Shown: positions 9,905 through 18,820 of the stretch, one piece after another
Layout: every line of letters begins with the position of its first letter
Numbering within the stretch: the first letter of the stretch is position 1
Source: Campylobacter concisus
GTDB lineage: Bacteria; Campylobacterota; Campylobacteria; Campylobacterales; Campylobacteraceae
Direction of reading: 5' to 3'
NCBI GenBank assembly: GCA_002092835.1
Contig: LVWL01000021.1
Span: forward strand, 1 to 45,744
DNA length: 45,744 nucleotides
Position numbers and translations under genes: made by a program
The notes under the pieces: model-generated
Database searches by the model: none
Seen by the model: only the letters and a program-made list of their open reading frames with translations
Told to the model about the DNA's origin: nothing

Positions 9905-10654
9905 TCAAAGTTTGCCCTCATAAAATTTAGCCGCGTCAAGGTATTTTTTAAGGACATTTTGGCTTGCAAGATCATCAAATTTACCAAAAGCCACTTGCTT
10001 GCCAGATTCTATGATTAGCACCTTTTGCGCTATCTTCATCGCACTTAAAATATCGTGTGTGATAAAGATGATACTAATATTTTCATCCAAGTTTAAAAGC
10101 AAATTTATGATCTTTTGCTTCGTTTCATTGTCAAGTCCGCTTGTTATCTCGTCGCAGATTAAGATCTTTGGTTTTGAAAGAAGCGCTAGCAATATCCCAA
10201 CCCTCGTCGCCTCACCGCCACTTAGCTGAGATGGGTATTTTTCTAAAATTTCATCTTTTAAATTTAGATTTGCTAGAAGCTCTTTAAGCTCATTTTTGCT
10301 AAAGCTAAGCTTAAGATACGACCTCACGTGAGCGATGGCTGTTTTTACTTTTAGCGCTGGATTTAGGGCTTGTTTTTGGTTTTGCAAGATATATCTGATA
10401 TCTTTTTTGAGCTCATTTTTGTCCGTGATCTCTTCACTGTTTATATAAATTTTACCCCCACTTTTTGGCTCGCTAAATGATATGAGCTTTGCAAGCGTGC
10501 TTTTACCACTGCCACTTTGACCCAAAATGGCTAAATTTTCGCCATCATCAAGCTCGAAATTTATCTCATCTAAAAGGTGCAAAATTTCAGCCTTAGCGTT
10601 AAAATGCTCCTTAAAACTTAAACTTTTTGAGACGTTTTTGAGCCTTATTTTCAC
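9905..10654 (-). CDS. nikV: Nickel/peptide ABC transporter ATPase, second (NikV-like)
   Basis: Cytoplasmic ATPase of the importer encoded just upstream. The 249-residue protein has Walker A GQSGSGKST, signature LSGGEATRVGI, Walker B ILICDEITSGLD and switch histidine in IIFITHD, the set shared by Opp/Dpp/Nik ATPases. I chose GTG at 10654 because it forms a GTGA overlap with the upstream stop and has AAGGA seven bases before it; a longer frame reaching 10696 would overlap the other ATPase by 46 bases and adds no conserved sequence. The gene symbol follows the C. jejuni nikZYXWV naming, by matching order. The substrate is inferred. Confidence 0.8.
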   Translation of the reverse strand: MKIRLKNVSKSLSFKEHFNAKAEILHLLDEINFELDDGENLAILGQSGSGKSTLAKLISFSEPKSGGKIYINSEEITDKNELKKDIRYILQNQKQALNPALKVKTAIAHVRSYLKLSFSKNELKELLANLNLKDEILEKYPSQLSGGEATRVGILLALLSKPKILICDEITSGLDNETKQKIINLLLNLDENISIIFITHDILSAMKIAQKVLIIESGKQVAFGKFDDLASQNVLKKYLDAAKFYEGKL

Positions 10655-11331
10655 GCATTTTCCTTTAAATTTAGCCGCCCATCTCTCATCTGCCAAATCT
10701 CATCACTAAGATAGTTCGTCAGCGCCTCATCGTGCGAGATAAATATGACGCTCATCTTGTCCTTTAGGCTCTCTAAGATGCCCGCCACGTGGCTACCGCT
10801 AATGCTATCAAGCCCACTTGTTATCTCATCGCAGATTAAAATTTTTGGTTTTAAACAAAGCGCAAGAGCGATCTGTACGCGGCTAGCCTCACCGCCACTT
10901 AGTTCATATGAGTATTTGTGCCAGATGAGATTTGCGTTATTTAGACCAAACTCCTTAAAGTAGCTAAATGCAAGCTCTTTATTCGCCTTATTATCGCCAT
11001 TTAGATAAGCGTTAAAGTGATCGCCCACGTTTAAGAGTGGATGAAGGCTTGCAACTGAGTTTTGAAAAACAAGCGCGGCGACCTTTTTTCGGTGCTCTTT
11101 TAGCTCATTTTGGCTAAGTTTTAAGATATCTTTTTTATAAATGCTAAATTTATCCGCCCTCACCCTAAATTCATCATCAAAAAGCCTTATTAGGCTCTTT
11201 GCAAAGAGCGATTTGCCGCTGCCACTTGCACCAGTGATACCTATAAATTTACCCTCACTCATACCAAAATCAAGCTCTCGCAAAAGCTTTTTGTCCTTAT
11301 AAAAAACGTTTAAATTTTTAATCTCTATCAT
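10651..11331 (-). CDS. nikW: Nickel/peptide ABC transporter ATPase, first (NikW-like)
   Basis: 226-residue ATPase partner of the next gene. Walker A is GASGSGKSL near residue 30, the signature is LSGGEASRVQI, Walker B is ILICDEITSGLD and the switch is VIFISHD. The start ATG at 11331 gives MIEIKNLNVFYKDKKLL, a normal ABC beginning, and overlaps the permease stop as ATGA. The frame stays open further upstream inside the permease gene, but that stretch has no family sequence. The ribosome site is weak, so translation probably depends on coupling. Confidence 0.82.
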   Translation of the reverse strand: MIEIKNLNVFYKDKKLLRELDFGMSEGKFIGITGASGSGKSLFAKSLIRLFDDEFRVRADKFSIYKKDILKLSQNELKEHRKKVAALVFQNSVASLHPLLNVGDHFNAYLNGDNKANKELAFSYFKEFGLNNANLIWHKYSYELSGGEASRVQIALALCLKPKILICDEITSGLDSISGSHVAGILESLKDKMSVIFISHDEALTNYLSDEIWQMRDGRLNLKENA

Positions 11332-12128
11332 ATTTTTATATTGCCATTTTTTGAATTTGAGGTGATGATCGATGTTGCTAGGATAAGCAAAAAGAGCGTC
11401 ACGCCAGGGAAAAGCACCATCCACCAAGAGCCCAAAAAAAGTGCCTCTTTGCTCTCATTTAGCATGATGCCAAGGCTTATCTTGTTTGCGTCGCTACCCA
11501 CGCCAAAAAAGCCAAGTGTGGCCTCCATGACAACCGCGTTTATAGCGTTTATGCCAAAGATGCTAACTATTAGATGCTTTAAATTTGGCAAAATTTCAAA
11601 GCAGATCAGGCTAAATTTGCTAGCGCCATTTATAACAGCTTGCTCGGCGTAGTCGCACTTTTTATTAAGTCTTAAATTTTGCATAAAGACCTTTGCGCCC
11701 TGCATAAAGGAGCAAATGGCGATGATAAAAGATGTTATCAAAAGATCTCCACTACTAAATGAGCTAAAAAGCATGATAAAAACGATGTTTGGTATGCTTA
11801 AAAAGGCATCAAGCCCCTTATCAAAAAGGCTCTCGCAAACCCTGCTCTTGCTCGTGCCAAAATATGCGTAGATGAGCGAAAAAAGCGTCGTTAAAAAGCC
11901 AGCTAGCAGCAAAACAAGAAGCGAGTTTTTAAGCGCGTAGGCAACTCTTATGAGATTGTCCCTGCCTAGTATGTCCGTGCCAAAGATGTGTTCGCCGTTT
12001 GGAGCTAAATTTACCGCCATAAAGTCAGTGAAATTTGGCTCAAATTTAGAAAAAAATGGCGTCACAAAGGCAAATGTGACAAGAGCTAAAAATACAAAAC
12101 AGGCTAGGAAAAATATGACTTTTCTCAT
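11328..12128 (-). CDS. nikX: Nickel/peptide ABC transporter permease, second (NikX/NikC-like)
   Basis: 266-residue inner-membrane permease of the DppC/NikC type. About five or six membrane segments are visible, beginning with residues 4-24. The N-terminal FGTDILGRDNLIRV is typical of this subunit, and the ATPase-contact loop is EQAVINGASKFSLICFEILPN near residue 170. It overlaps both neighbours by four bases (ATGA). Pairs with the permease encoded immediately upstream. Confidence 0.85.
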   Translation of the reverse strand: MRKVIFFLACFVFLALVTFAFVTPFFSKFEPNFTDFMAVNLAPNGEHIFGTDILGRDNLIRVAYALKNSLLVLLLAGFLTTLFSLIYAYFGTSKSRVCESLFDKGLDAFLSIPNIVFIMLFSSFSSGDLLITSFIIAICSFMQGAKVFMQNLRLNKKCDYAEQAVINGASKFSLICFEILPNLKHLIVSIFGINAINAVVMEATLGFFGVGSDANKISLGIMLNESKEALFLGSWWMVLFPGVTLFLLILATSIITSNSKNGNIKI

Positions 12129-13063
12129 AAATTTCTCTTATCTGCCAAGATAGCGAAAATTTTAGCTAGCAAATTTGCCAAAACGACAAAAACAGCTGTT
12201 AGCAAAATGGTCGAAAGTGCGACTGGATAGTCTTTGGCGATCACCGCATCAAGGCTAAGCTTACCAATGCCTGGAAATGAAAAAATACTCTCAATGACGT
12301 ATGAGCCAGCAAAAACGCCAGCCACAAGGGTGGCAAAATAATAGACTATATCGGTGCTTGCATGCTTTATAGCAAAGAGATAAATTTTGCCGCGTCCCAA
12401 ACCTCTAGCGTGAGCCGTTTGGATGAAGTCGGCGTTTAGGCTTTGATTTAACGTGTCTCTTACAAATTTCACGTTTGCGCCAAGGTGTGGCAAGATGATG
12501 GCAAGCGTTGGCAAGATGATAAATTTCATCCCAACTCCGCTAGATCCTAGCTCGTTTGCCCCAGAGCTTGGTAGCACGTTTAGATAGACGCTAAAGATCG
12601 CTATTAGCACAAGTGCGATGTAAAAATGCGGCAATGAAGCTAGTAAAAACGAGCTAAAATTTATAAAGATATCGGCAAATTTATTCTTATAAATGGCGCT
12701 TAAAAGCCCCAAGAGAAAGGACAAAAGAGCTATCAGAAAAAACGAGTTTACAAATAAAATGAGCGAGTTTAAAAGCCGCTCTTTAATTAGCAGCGACACG
12801 CTTGCCCCACTTACAAAACTAGTGCCAAAGTCGCCCGTAACAAAGTGAGCCAGCCACCTAAAATACTGCACGAAAAAGCCATCTTTTAGCCCCAAATTTT
12901 CTAAAATTTGCTCTTTTACAGCCACGCTCACCGCCTCACTTCGCAAAAACATCGCATCAGTGACGTTTCCTGGCAAAAAATATATGAGCAAAAATAGAAA
13001 AAATGAGATAAAAAACAGCAACCCAAGGCTTGAGATCGCTGTTTTTAAAATAGCTCTAAACAA
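12125..13063 (-). CDS. nikY: Nickel/peptide ABC transporter permease, first (NikY/NikB-like)
   Basis: 312-residue permease of the DppB/NikB type with about six membrane segments. The N-terminal segment (residues 9-31) is followed by a long periplasmic loop, and the cytoplasmic ATPase-contact loop is FIQTAHARGLGRGKIYLFAIKHA near residue 210. LPTLAIILPHLG before it is also typical. The gene starts 12 bases after nikZ and overlaps the next permease by four bases. Confidence 0.86.
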   Translation of the reverse strand: MFRAILKTAISSLGLLFFISFFLFLLIYFLPGNVTDAMFLRSEAVSVAVKEQILENLGLKDGFFVQYFRWLAHFVTGDFGTSFVSGASVSLLIKERLLNSLILFVNSFFLIALLSFLLGLLSAIYKNKFADIFINFSSFLLASLPHFYIALVLIAIFSVYLNVLPSSGANELGSSGVGMKFIILPTLAIILPHLGANVKFVRDTLNQSLNADFIQTAHARGLGRGKIYLFAIKHASTDIVYYFATLVAGVFAGSYVIESIFSFPGIGKLSLDAVIAKDYPVALSTILLTAVFVVLANLLAKIFAILADKRNL

Positions 13064-13075
13064 AGTTTTTATCCA

Positions 13076-14611
13076 CTATTTTACTTGCCACTCTCTTATG
13101 TTCCATAAAAATCCAGCCCCATGGTGGCCTAAAATTTGCGTCTTTATGCCTGAAATTTTGTTGTTAAAAACGAGCGGGTAGTCAAGATAGGCTATAAAAA
13201 TGTAAGGTGGATTTTCAAAAAGCGCTTTTAGAAATTCTTTGTAGTATTTTTTCCTAAGCTCCAAGTCCTTTGTATATCTTGCGTTTTTCAAGGCAAGATC
13301 GACGTTTGCGTCCTTGTAGTGGCTAAAATTCCAGCCATTTTCATTGACATCGATGTCGGCAAATCCGCCAAAAATTCTATATGTGTGAAAGTCTGGATCA
13401 AATGGGCTTCCCCAGCCGATCACGAAGCTATCAACCTTGCTTATGCTAAAGGCCGTTCTTGGCTTTGCGTAGGCTTTGGCTCTTACGCCAAATTTCTCAA
13501 ACTCGCTGCTTAAAATTTTGGCTAGATTGACCCTTAAGATATCGTTATTAAAGGCGTAGATGTCAAAGCCAAGCTCCTTGCCGTCCTTTTCAAAAAAGCC
13601 AGCCTTGTTTTTCTTAAAGCCGCTCTTTTCAAGTAGCTCTTTGGCCTTTTGCGGATCGTAGCTAAATTTAAACTCACCGTCATTTGCAAAGCTTTTTTCT
13701 ATCGGATTATTCGCTACGCTTGCATATCCGTGAAATAAATTTTTAACTATCTCATCTTTATTTACCGCGTAGTTTAGGGCGATTCTTACATTTTTATCTT
13801 GAAAAAGAGGATCATTAAAGTTAAACATCAAAGCTCTATAGTCCGCACTTTTAAACTTAAGTAGGCTAAGCTTTTTATCATCTTTTATGAAATTTACACC
13901 AGTTGGAGAAATAAGCGCAACGTCGATCTCACCACTTTTAAGCCCAACGAGCCTTAAATTTTCATCACCAACAATTTTAAAAAATACCCTTTTTATCTTT
14001 GGCTCGCCATTGTAAAATTTCTCATTTGCCGCAAATTCCAAGCTCTCATCTTTTTTCCATTTTACTAGCTTGTATGCGCCAGTTCCTACTGGAGCCTCGT
14101 TAAATTTATCGGTTGAGATATCTTTGCCTTTTAAAATGTGCTCAGGCAAAACGCCAAAGCTAAGCGCGTCAAGAAATGGCGGAAACGGCTCATTAAGCGT
14201 AATCTTTACTTTATAATCCCCTAAAATTTCAACGCTTTTTACGACTTCATAATTTGAGATAGCAGGCGCATTTAGCTTCTTATCTTGAGCTGCTTCAATG
14301 GTAAATTTAACGTCCTTTGCGCTAAATTTCACTCCGTCATGCCAAAAGGCATCATCTCTTAGCTCAAAAACATACTCCAACTCATCGTTGCTTACTTGCC
14401 AAGACTTTGCAAGCTCAGGCACGACGTGGCTATTTTCATCGTGGCTCGTAAGCCCCGAAAAAACGAGTGAAAGCGTAGGATCGTGATCCTCGTCGTAAAG
14501 TGGATTTATACGAGGTGTTTGCTCCTCGATAGCGACCACGACTTTACTCTCATTTGCGTAAAGATAGGTGCTAAACAACAAGAAAAATACGAATAAAAAT
14601 TTCTTCACCAC
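13076..14611 (-). CDS. nikZ: Periplasmic nickel/peptide-binding protein (NikZ-like)
   Basis: 511-residue SBP of the peptide/nickel cluster. A signal peptide (residues 1-19, cleavage near LYA-NES) is followed by the family opening ESKVVVAIEEQTPRINPLYD and the motif SAKDVKFTIEAA. A histidine pair at 496-497 (LGHHGAGFLWN) lies where C. jejuni NikZ is reported to place a metal-binding histidine; this is from memory. Two GTG codons start the frame (14611, 14608). AAGGA lies four bases from the first and seven from the second, so the second is possible. It is first in a five-gene operon in the same order as C. jejuni nikZYXWV. Peptide uptake is the alternative function. An inverted repeat sits 34 bases upstream. 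Confidence 0.82.
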   Translation of the reverse strand: MVKKFLFVFFLLFSTYLYANESKVVVAIEEQTPRINPLYDEDHDPTLSLVFSGLTSHDENSHVVPELAKSWQVSNDELEYVFELRDDAFWHDGVKFSAKDVKFTIEAAQDKKLNAPAISNYEVVKSVEILGDYKVKITLNEPFPPFLDALSFGVLPEHILKGKDISTDKFNEAPVGTGAYKLVKWKKDESLEFAANEKFYNGEPKIKRVFFKIVGDENLRLVGLKSGEIDVALISPTGVNFIKDDKKLSLLKFKSADYRALMFNFNDPLFQDKNVRIALNYAVNKDEIVKNLFHGYASVANNPIEKSFANDGEFKFSYDPQKAKELLEKSGFKKNKAGFFEKDGKELGFDIYAFNNDILRVNLAKILSSEFEKFGVRAKAYAKPRTAFSISKVDSFVIGWGSPFDPDFHTYRIFGGFADIDVNENGWNFSHYKDANVDLALKNARYTKDLELRKKYYKEFLKALFENPPYIFIAYLDYPLVFNNKISGIKTQILGHHGAGFLWNIREWQVK

Positions 14612-14645
14612 TGCATCCTTTGTTTAAAAAGTATTTGTGAAATGG

Positions 14646-14670
14646 TAATACGAATTTTATAAAAGTATTA
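14646..14670 (-). promoter_or_regulatory. Inverted repeat before nikZ, candidate NikR-type operator
   Basis: A perfect TAATAC-N13-GTATTA dyad lies 34 bases upstream of the nikZ start. The spacer carries TTTTATAAAA, which can serve as a -10 region (TATAAA) on the minus strand, so a bound protein would block the promoter. NikR is a ribbon-helix-helix regulator that binds widely spaced half-sites (GTATGA-N16-TCATAC in E. coli), and the half-sites here look similar. The regulator's identity is inference; Fur is an alternative. The rest of the 173-base divergent gap up to 14785 is AT-rich with no other clear site. Confidence 0.5.
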
Positions 14671-14784
14671 TTAACTAAAATGTAAATTGAAACGTCTAAA
14701 AATTTAGAAATTTCTAACTAGAATTTAACCTTATTTAAAGTAAAATCAAAGTTTATTTTAGATCACTTCAAGGTAAAAATTTAA

Positions 14785-17700
14785 ATGAATAAAAATAAAA
14801 AAATAGCCCTAATTTCAGGCATAAGTTTAGTTTCACTTTTACTTATTTACACGCTTCTTGGCTTTTTTGGTGTACCTTATGCTATCAAAAATGTTGCTCC
14901 AAAGTATCTAAAAGACTACAATGCAACACTTTTTGTGAAAGAGGCTAAATTTAATCCATTTACTTTTGAGCTAAACGCTACAAATGCCGAGCTAAACACC
15001 ACTTCACCACTTTTTAGCACAAAGCAAGTCGATGTCAAGCTAAAGCCATTTTCTATCTTCAAAAAGCTCATAGAAATTGATATTTTTAGGCTTGATGAGC
15101 CAAGCGTAAAGATCGCAAGAACTAAGGATGCGATATTTAACTTTAACAACTTCATAGGTGAAGATAATGCAAGCAATGAGGACAACAGTACAAGCTCGAT
15201 AAATTTCGCCCTAAATAGTGCCAAGATCATCAAAGGCTCATTTTCGTATAGCGACCAAAATCTTACAAAGCCATTTAATGTAAGTTTTGATGATATAAAC
15301 TACGAGTTAAACTCGCTAAATACAAAAAAGAATAGTGCTGGCAATCATATCTTTGACTCAAACTCAAGCCTTGCAAACAAGATCGATTTAAAAGGCGATA
15401 TCAGACTAAATCCACTAAACATAAATGGTAGTGTAGTCATTAAGGACTTTAGCATCAAGCCAGTTGCGATAAGTTTCATCGATAACGATACACTAAACCT
15501 TAAAAATGCAGTTATAAATTTAGGCATCAAGTACGATATAAACTCCGATGAAAACGCTACAAAGATAAATTTAAAGGATAGTTTTTTAAATATAAAATCA
15601 CTAAATTTAAACGAGGGCGAAAACGAGATAAGCCTTGGCGAGCTTGATCTACCAAAATTTGATCTAGATAGCAAAATAGCTCAAAAAACAGACGCTGCCA
15701 TAAATTTAAGCGCTATAAATTTAAACGATATCGCCTTTAAAAGTGCGGTATCAGCGAACTTAAAAGCGCTAAATTTAAAAGACATCTCACTTCTTGCAAA
15801 TTTAAATGAAAAGAGCGAACTAGATGCTAAAGCGGAGCTAAAAAATATAAGCGCAAGCATCCTAAAAGTAGATGAGGCTAGTAAAATTTTAGCTACACTA
15901 AAAGATCTCAATGCTTCAAATTTAAAGGCGAGCTTACTAAATGAAAAAATCACTTTAAACCTTGAAAAAACCGCGCTTAGTGGCATAAATGCACCACTTA
16001 GCAAGGATGCGACCACAAACGTAACAAACATACAAATTTTAGGCACAAGTTTTACACAAGATAGCAACAAAAGCGAGGCTAGTGTTAATGAGCTCAATGT
16101 AAATGGCATAAACTTAAAAGCTAAAAACAAAGAAATTTTAAACGTAACGGAAGTCATTGCCAAGAGCATAGGCTTTGATATTTTAAAAATGGCTCTAAAT
16201 ACTGCTAGCATCGATGTAAATAAGCCCAAATTTACTTCTGAACTAAGCAACAACGGTCTAAACGCTATAAACGAATTAGGACTTGGAGAAGAAAAACCAA
16301 CAAAAACAGCTAAAAAACCTGCCAAAAATGAGAAAAAAGCTGAAAGTAAAGCTGCTTCAAAAAGCAAAAATAGCGAGTTTAAATTTGATATAAAAAATAT
16401 CAATGTAAATAACGCCAATATCGCTTTGACACACCTTTTTGAGGGCGAGAAGATCGCTCATAAATTTGATAATCTATTTATAAAAGTTGCAAATTTAAGT
16501 AGTGATTTTAGTAGGCCATTTGACACAAAAGTGGATATGAAAAGCTCACAAAAGCTAAACCTCAATGTAGACTCAAAGATCAAGATCGAGCCACTTGACG
16601 TAAATGCAAAAATCAAACTAAATGATACAAATTTGCCAAAATATTTTGCCTACGCAAAGCCATTTTTAGAGGCAGATCTTTCAAGTGGAGAGATGAGTGC
16701 AAACGCCGAGCTTCACTATGCAAAAGATATAAAAGCGGATGCAAAGCTTAGCGTAAAAGATATTAGATTAGATGATAAAAATAAAGAAAAGCTAATCGCA
16801 TTTAAAAGTTTAGAAGTGGATAAAATTTCACTTTTTAAAGATAATCTTGAAATTACTGGAGTTGCTCTAAATTCGCCATTTATCAAGGCTCATCTAAGCA
16901 AAGAGCGCGAATTTAATATAAGCAAAATCCTAAAAGAAGATAAGAGCAAATCCCAAAGTGAGCAAAAAACTGAGAGCAAAAAGGTGGCTAGTAAAAAAGA
17001 TGACGAGCTAAATTTTAGTATCAAAAATTTCTCACTTAACAACGGCGAAGTTGATTTCTCAGACGCATCTTTATTTATGCCATTTGCCACAAGGATATCA
17101 AAACTAAACGGCAAGCTCACTGACATCGACAAAAAGCGTCCAAGCTCTGGGGAATTTCAAGGCGTAGTCGGCAAAAATGGCTTCTCTAAGATTACAGCAA
17201 AATTATTTCCATTTGAGATAAAGCAAAATACAGAGATTAAGCTTGACTTTAAGGACATTGACCTAATCAATGTAACACCTTACAGTGGGCAATTCGTAGG
17301 CTATAAGATAGAAAAAGGAAAACTAAATTTAAATCTAAAATATAGTATCATCGACTCTAAGCTAGATGGCTCAAATCTTATAAATTTTGACTCTCTCACG
17401 CTTGGTGAAAAAGTTGACTCAAAAGATGCTGTAAATTTACCGCTATCCCTTGCCATATCGATACTAAGCGATGAAAATAACCAAATAAACATTGATCTTC
17501 CGGTCGAGGGAAATTTAAATGATCCTGACTTTAAATATGGCGGCGTAGTCTGGGCCGCAGTAAAAAAACTCTTTGCCGATATCACGCTAGCACCTTTTAG
17601 ATTTTTAGGAAATGCTTTGGGACTTGGCGGAAAAGATCTAAGCTCCATTGACTTTCTTGCTGGAAGTAGCGAGCTAATAAGCTCAGAAGCGCCAAAAATA

Positions 17701-18099
17701 GCTGATTTTATAAAATTAACTACTGCAAAGCCTATGATGAAACTTAGCATCACGCCTACTTACTCCGAAATAGATGTGCTCCACTTTAAAGAAAAAAAGC
17801 TTGATCAAAAGATAAATCAAATAATCGCCTCAAGTGGCAAAGATTATATTACCGTACTAAATTCTCTCGTTCCAAACGCTAAAGACAAAAGCGATAAGGC
17901 CTTAAGAGAAGAGGCAATAAAAACCATCGAAGTGAATAAGGAAAAGCTAATTGAGCTAGCAAATGAGCGTGCAAATGCAGTAAAAGAAGCACTCATAAAA
18001 GCTGGGCTTGAGGCTGGCCGCATAAATATAAACGATGCAACAAGCTCAGAGCCTAAGCAAAATACCTACACAAGCGTGCTTATGGGAGTGGCGAACTAA
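14785..18099 (+). CDS. Large DUF748 (AsmA-like) envelope protein
   Basis: 1104 residues, with one N-terminal membrane anchor (about residues 8-30) and an otherwise long beta-rich periplasmic body of repeated lysine/asparagine/leucine strands. This is the DUF748 architecture of the AsmA group, whose better known members help move or place lipids at the outer membrane. Three modules seem to begin alike after low-complexity linkers: near residues 126-157 (linker rich in N, E, D, S), 502-550 (K, A, S rich) and 718-765 (K, S, E rich). Each linker is followed by a strand like FDIKNINVNN or FSIKNFSLNNG. The last 150 residues carry ERANAVKEALIKAGL, an OmpA-like helix. Precise cargo is unknown. Transcribed away from nikZ; its stop overlaps the convergent gene by four bases. 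Confidence 0.75.
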   Translation: MNKNKKIALISGISLVSLLLIYTLLGFFGVPYAIKNVAPKYLKDYNATLFVKEAKFNPFTFELNATNAELNTTSPLFSTKQVDVKLKPFSIFKKLIEIDIFRLDEPSVKIARTKDAIFNFNNFIGEDNASNEDNSTSSINFALNSAKIIKGSFSYSDQNLTKPFNVSFDDINYELNSLNTKKNSAGNHIFDSNSSLANKIDLKGDIRLNPLNINGSVVIKDFSIKPVAISFIDNDTLNLKNAVINLGIKYDINSDENATKINLKDSFLNIKSLNLNEGENEISLGELDLPKFDLDSKIAQKTDAAINLSAINLNDIAFKSAVSANLKALNLKDISLLANLNEKSELDAKAELKNISASILKVDEASKILATLKDLNASNLKASLLNEKITLNLEKTALSGINAPLSKDATTNVTNIQILGTSFTQDSNKSEASVNELNVNGINLKAKNKEILNVTEVIAKSIGFDILKMALNTASIDVNKPKFTSELSNNGLNAINELGLGEEKPTKTAKKPAKNEKKAESKAASKSKNSEFKFDIKNINVNNANIALTHLFEGEKIAHKFDNLFIKVANLSSDFSRPFDTKVDMKSSQKLNLNVDSKIKIEPLDVNAKIKLNDTNLPKYFAYAKPFLEADLSSGEMSANAELHYAKDIKADAKLSVKDIRLDDKNKEKLIAFKSLEVDKISLFKDNLEITGVALNSPFIKAHLSKEREFNISKILKEDKSKSQSEQKTESKKVASKKDDELNFSIKNFSLNNGEVDFSDASLFMPFATRISKLNGKLTDIDKKRPSSGEFQGVVGKNGFSKITAKLFPFEIKQNTEIKLDFKDIDLINVTPYSGQFVGYKIEKGKLNLNLKYSIIDSKLDGSNLINFDSLTLGEKVDSKDAVNLPLSLAISILSDENNQINIDLPVEGNLNDPDFKYGGVVWAAVKKLFADITLAPFRFLGNALGLGGKDLSSIDFLAGSSELISSEAPKIADFIKLTTAKPMMKLSITPTYSEIDVLHFKEKKLDQKINQIIASSGKDYITVLNSLVPNAKDKSDKALREEAIKTIEVNKEKLIELANERANAVKEALIKAGLEAGRININDATSSEPKQNTYTSVLMGVAN

Positions 18100-18500
18100 A
18101 TTTCATTTATCTCGCTACTTCTTGCGTTGTAAACAAACCAGCTAAGAAGCATAAGCATCATGAATGCGCCAAAAACTAGGCTTGCGTAAAAATATAAGCT
18201 AAAGCCTTCGCCTAGTAAATTTGCATTGTGAAGAGCGATCATAACGCCAGCAAGTGAAATTAAATATCCAATTAGCTTGATGATAAAAATTTTTGGATTT
18301 AAAAAGATCAGTAAAAGCCCACAAAGCATGACACCAAGGGCTATTTGTAAATTTAAAATATCAGTTTGAGCACTTGAGCCAAATGTCAAAAAACCAAGCA
18401 AAAATATGACTAAACCCATCAAAACAGCATAAACTGCCCTGCTTCGTCCAAAGCCGTACATAAAGCAAACAAAGCCTTTGTTATGTTTGTTGTAGTCCAT
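18096..18500 (-). CDS. Small membrane protein, function unknown
   Basis: 134 residues with four likely membrane segments (about 24-42, 50-67, 72-90, 102-125) and a basic, cytoplasmic-looking N-terminus (MDYNKHNKG). The start ATG has AGGAG with a normal spacer. I do not recognise a family. It lies alone on the minus strand, convergent with the DUF748 gene (4-base overlap) and divergent from the tautomerase gene. Confidence 0.6.
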   Translation of the reverse strand: MDYNKHNKGFVCFMYGFGRSRAVYAVLMGLVIFLLGFLTFGSSAQTDILNLQIALGVMLCGLLLIFLNPKIFIIKLIGYLISLAGVMIALHNANLLGEGFSLYFYASLVFGAFMMLMLLSWFVYNARSSEINEI

Positions 18501-18616
18501 TTTTCGCTCCTATGTAACAAGTTTTTGTATTTTAATGCCAAATTCTTAAATAAAGGCTTTAATCTGAAATTTCACTCATTTTGGCTAATATTTTGTATCT
18601 TAAAAAAGGAGCAAAA

Positions 18617-18820
18617 ATGCCTTATGTTAATATCAAAATAGCAGGCCCAGAGCCGACAAAAGAGCAAAAAGATCAAGTTTTTAAAGAGGTGACTGAGACG
18701 CTTGTAAGAGTGCTTGGCAAGAAAAAAGAGGCGGTGATGATTTTCATAGAAACTCACGACGCTAGCAACATCGGCGTAGGTGGCGAGAGCGTAGAAGATA
18801 AGAGAAAGGGGATAAAATGA
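18617..18820 (+). CDS. 4-oxalocrotonate tautomerase family protein
   Basis: 67 residues starting MPYVNIKIAGPEPT. Proline 2 becomes the N-terminal catalytic base after Met removal, the hallmark of the family. AAAAAGGAG precedes this ATG; an in-frame start 36 bases earlier lacks the proline and is rejected. The C-terminal part (NIGVGGESVEDKRKG) matches family members. The physiological substrate is unknown. It overlaps the bcp start by four bases (ATGA), as in other Campylobacter. Confidence 0.85.
   Translation: MPYVNIKIAGPEPTKEQKDQVFKEVTETLVRVLGKKKEAVMIFIETHDASNIGVGGESVEDKRKGIK

Noticed and set aside
10655-10696. Longer N-terminal frame for the NikV-like ATPase.
   Set aside because: It overlaps the upstream ATPase gene by 46 bases; GTG at 10654 has a better ribosome site and a GTGA junction.
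15681-16418. A 245-residue open frame on the minus strand opposite the DUF748 gene, and several similar long antisense frames (for example opposite clpX and hom).
   Set aside because: Strongly hydrophobic or serine-rich, no ribosome site, and exactly the reverse complement of Lys/Asn-rich coding. Such frames are expected by composition.
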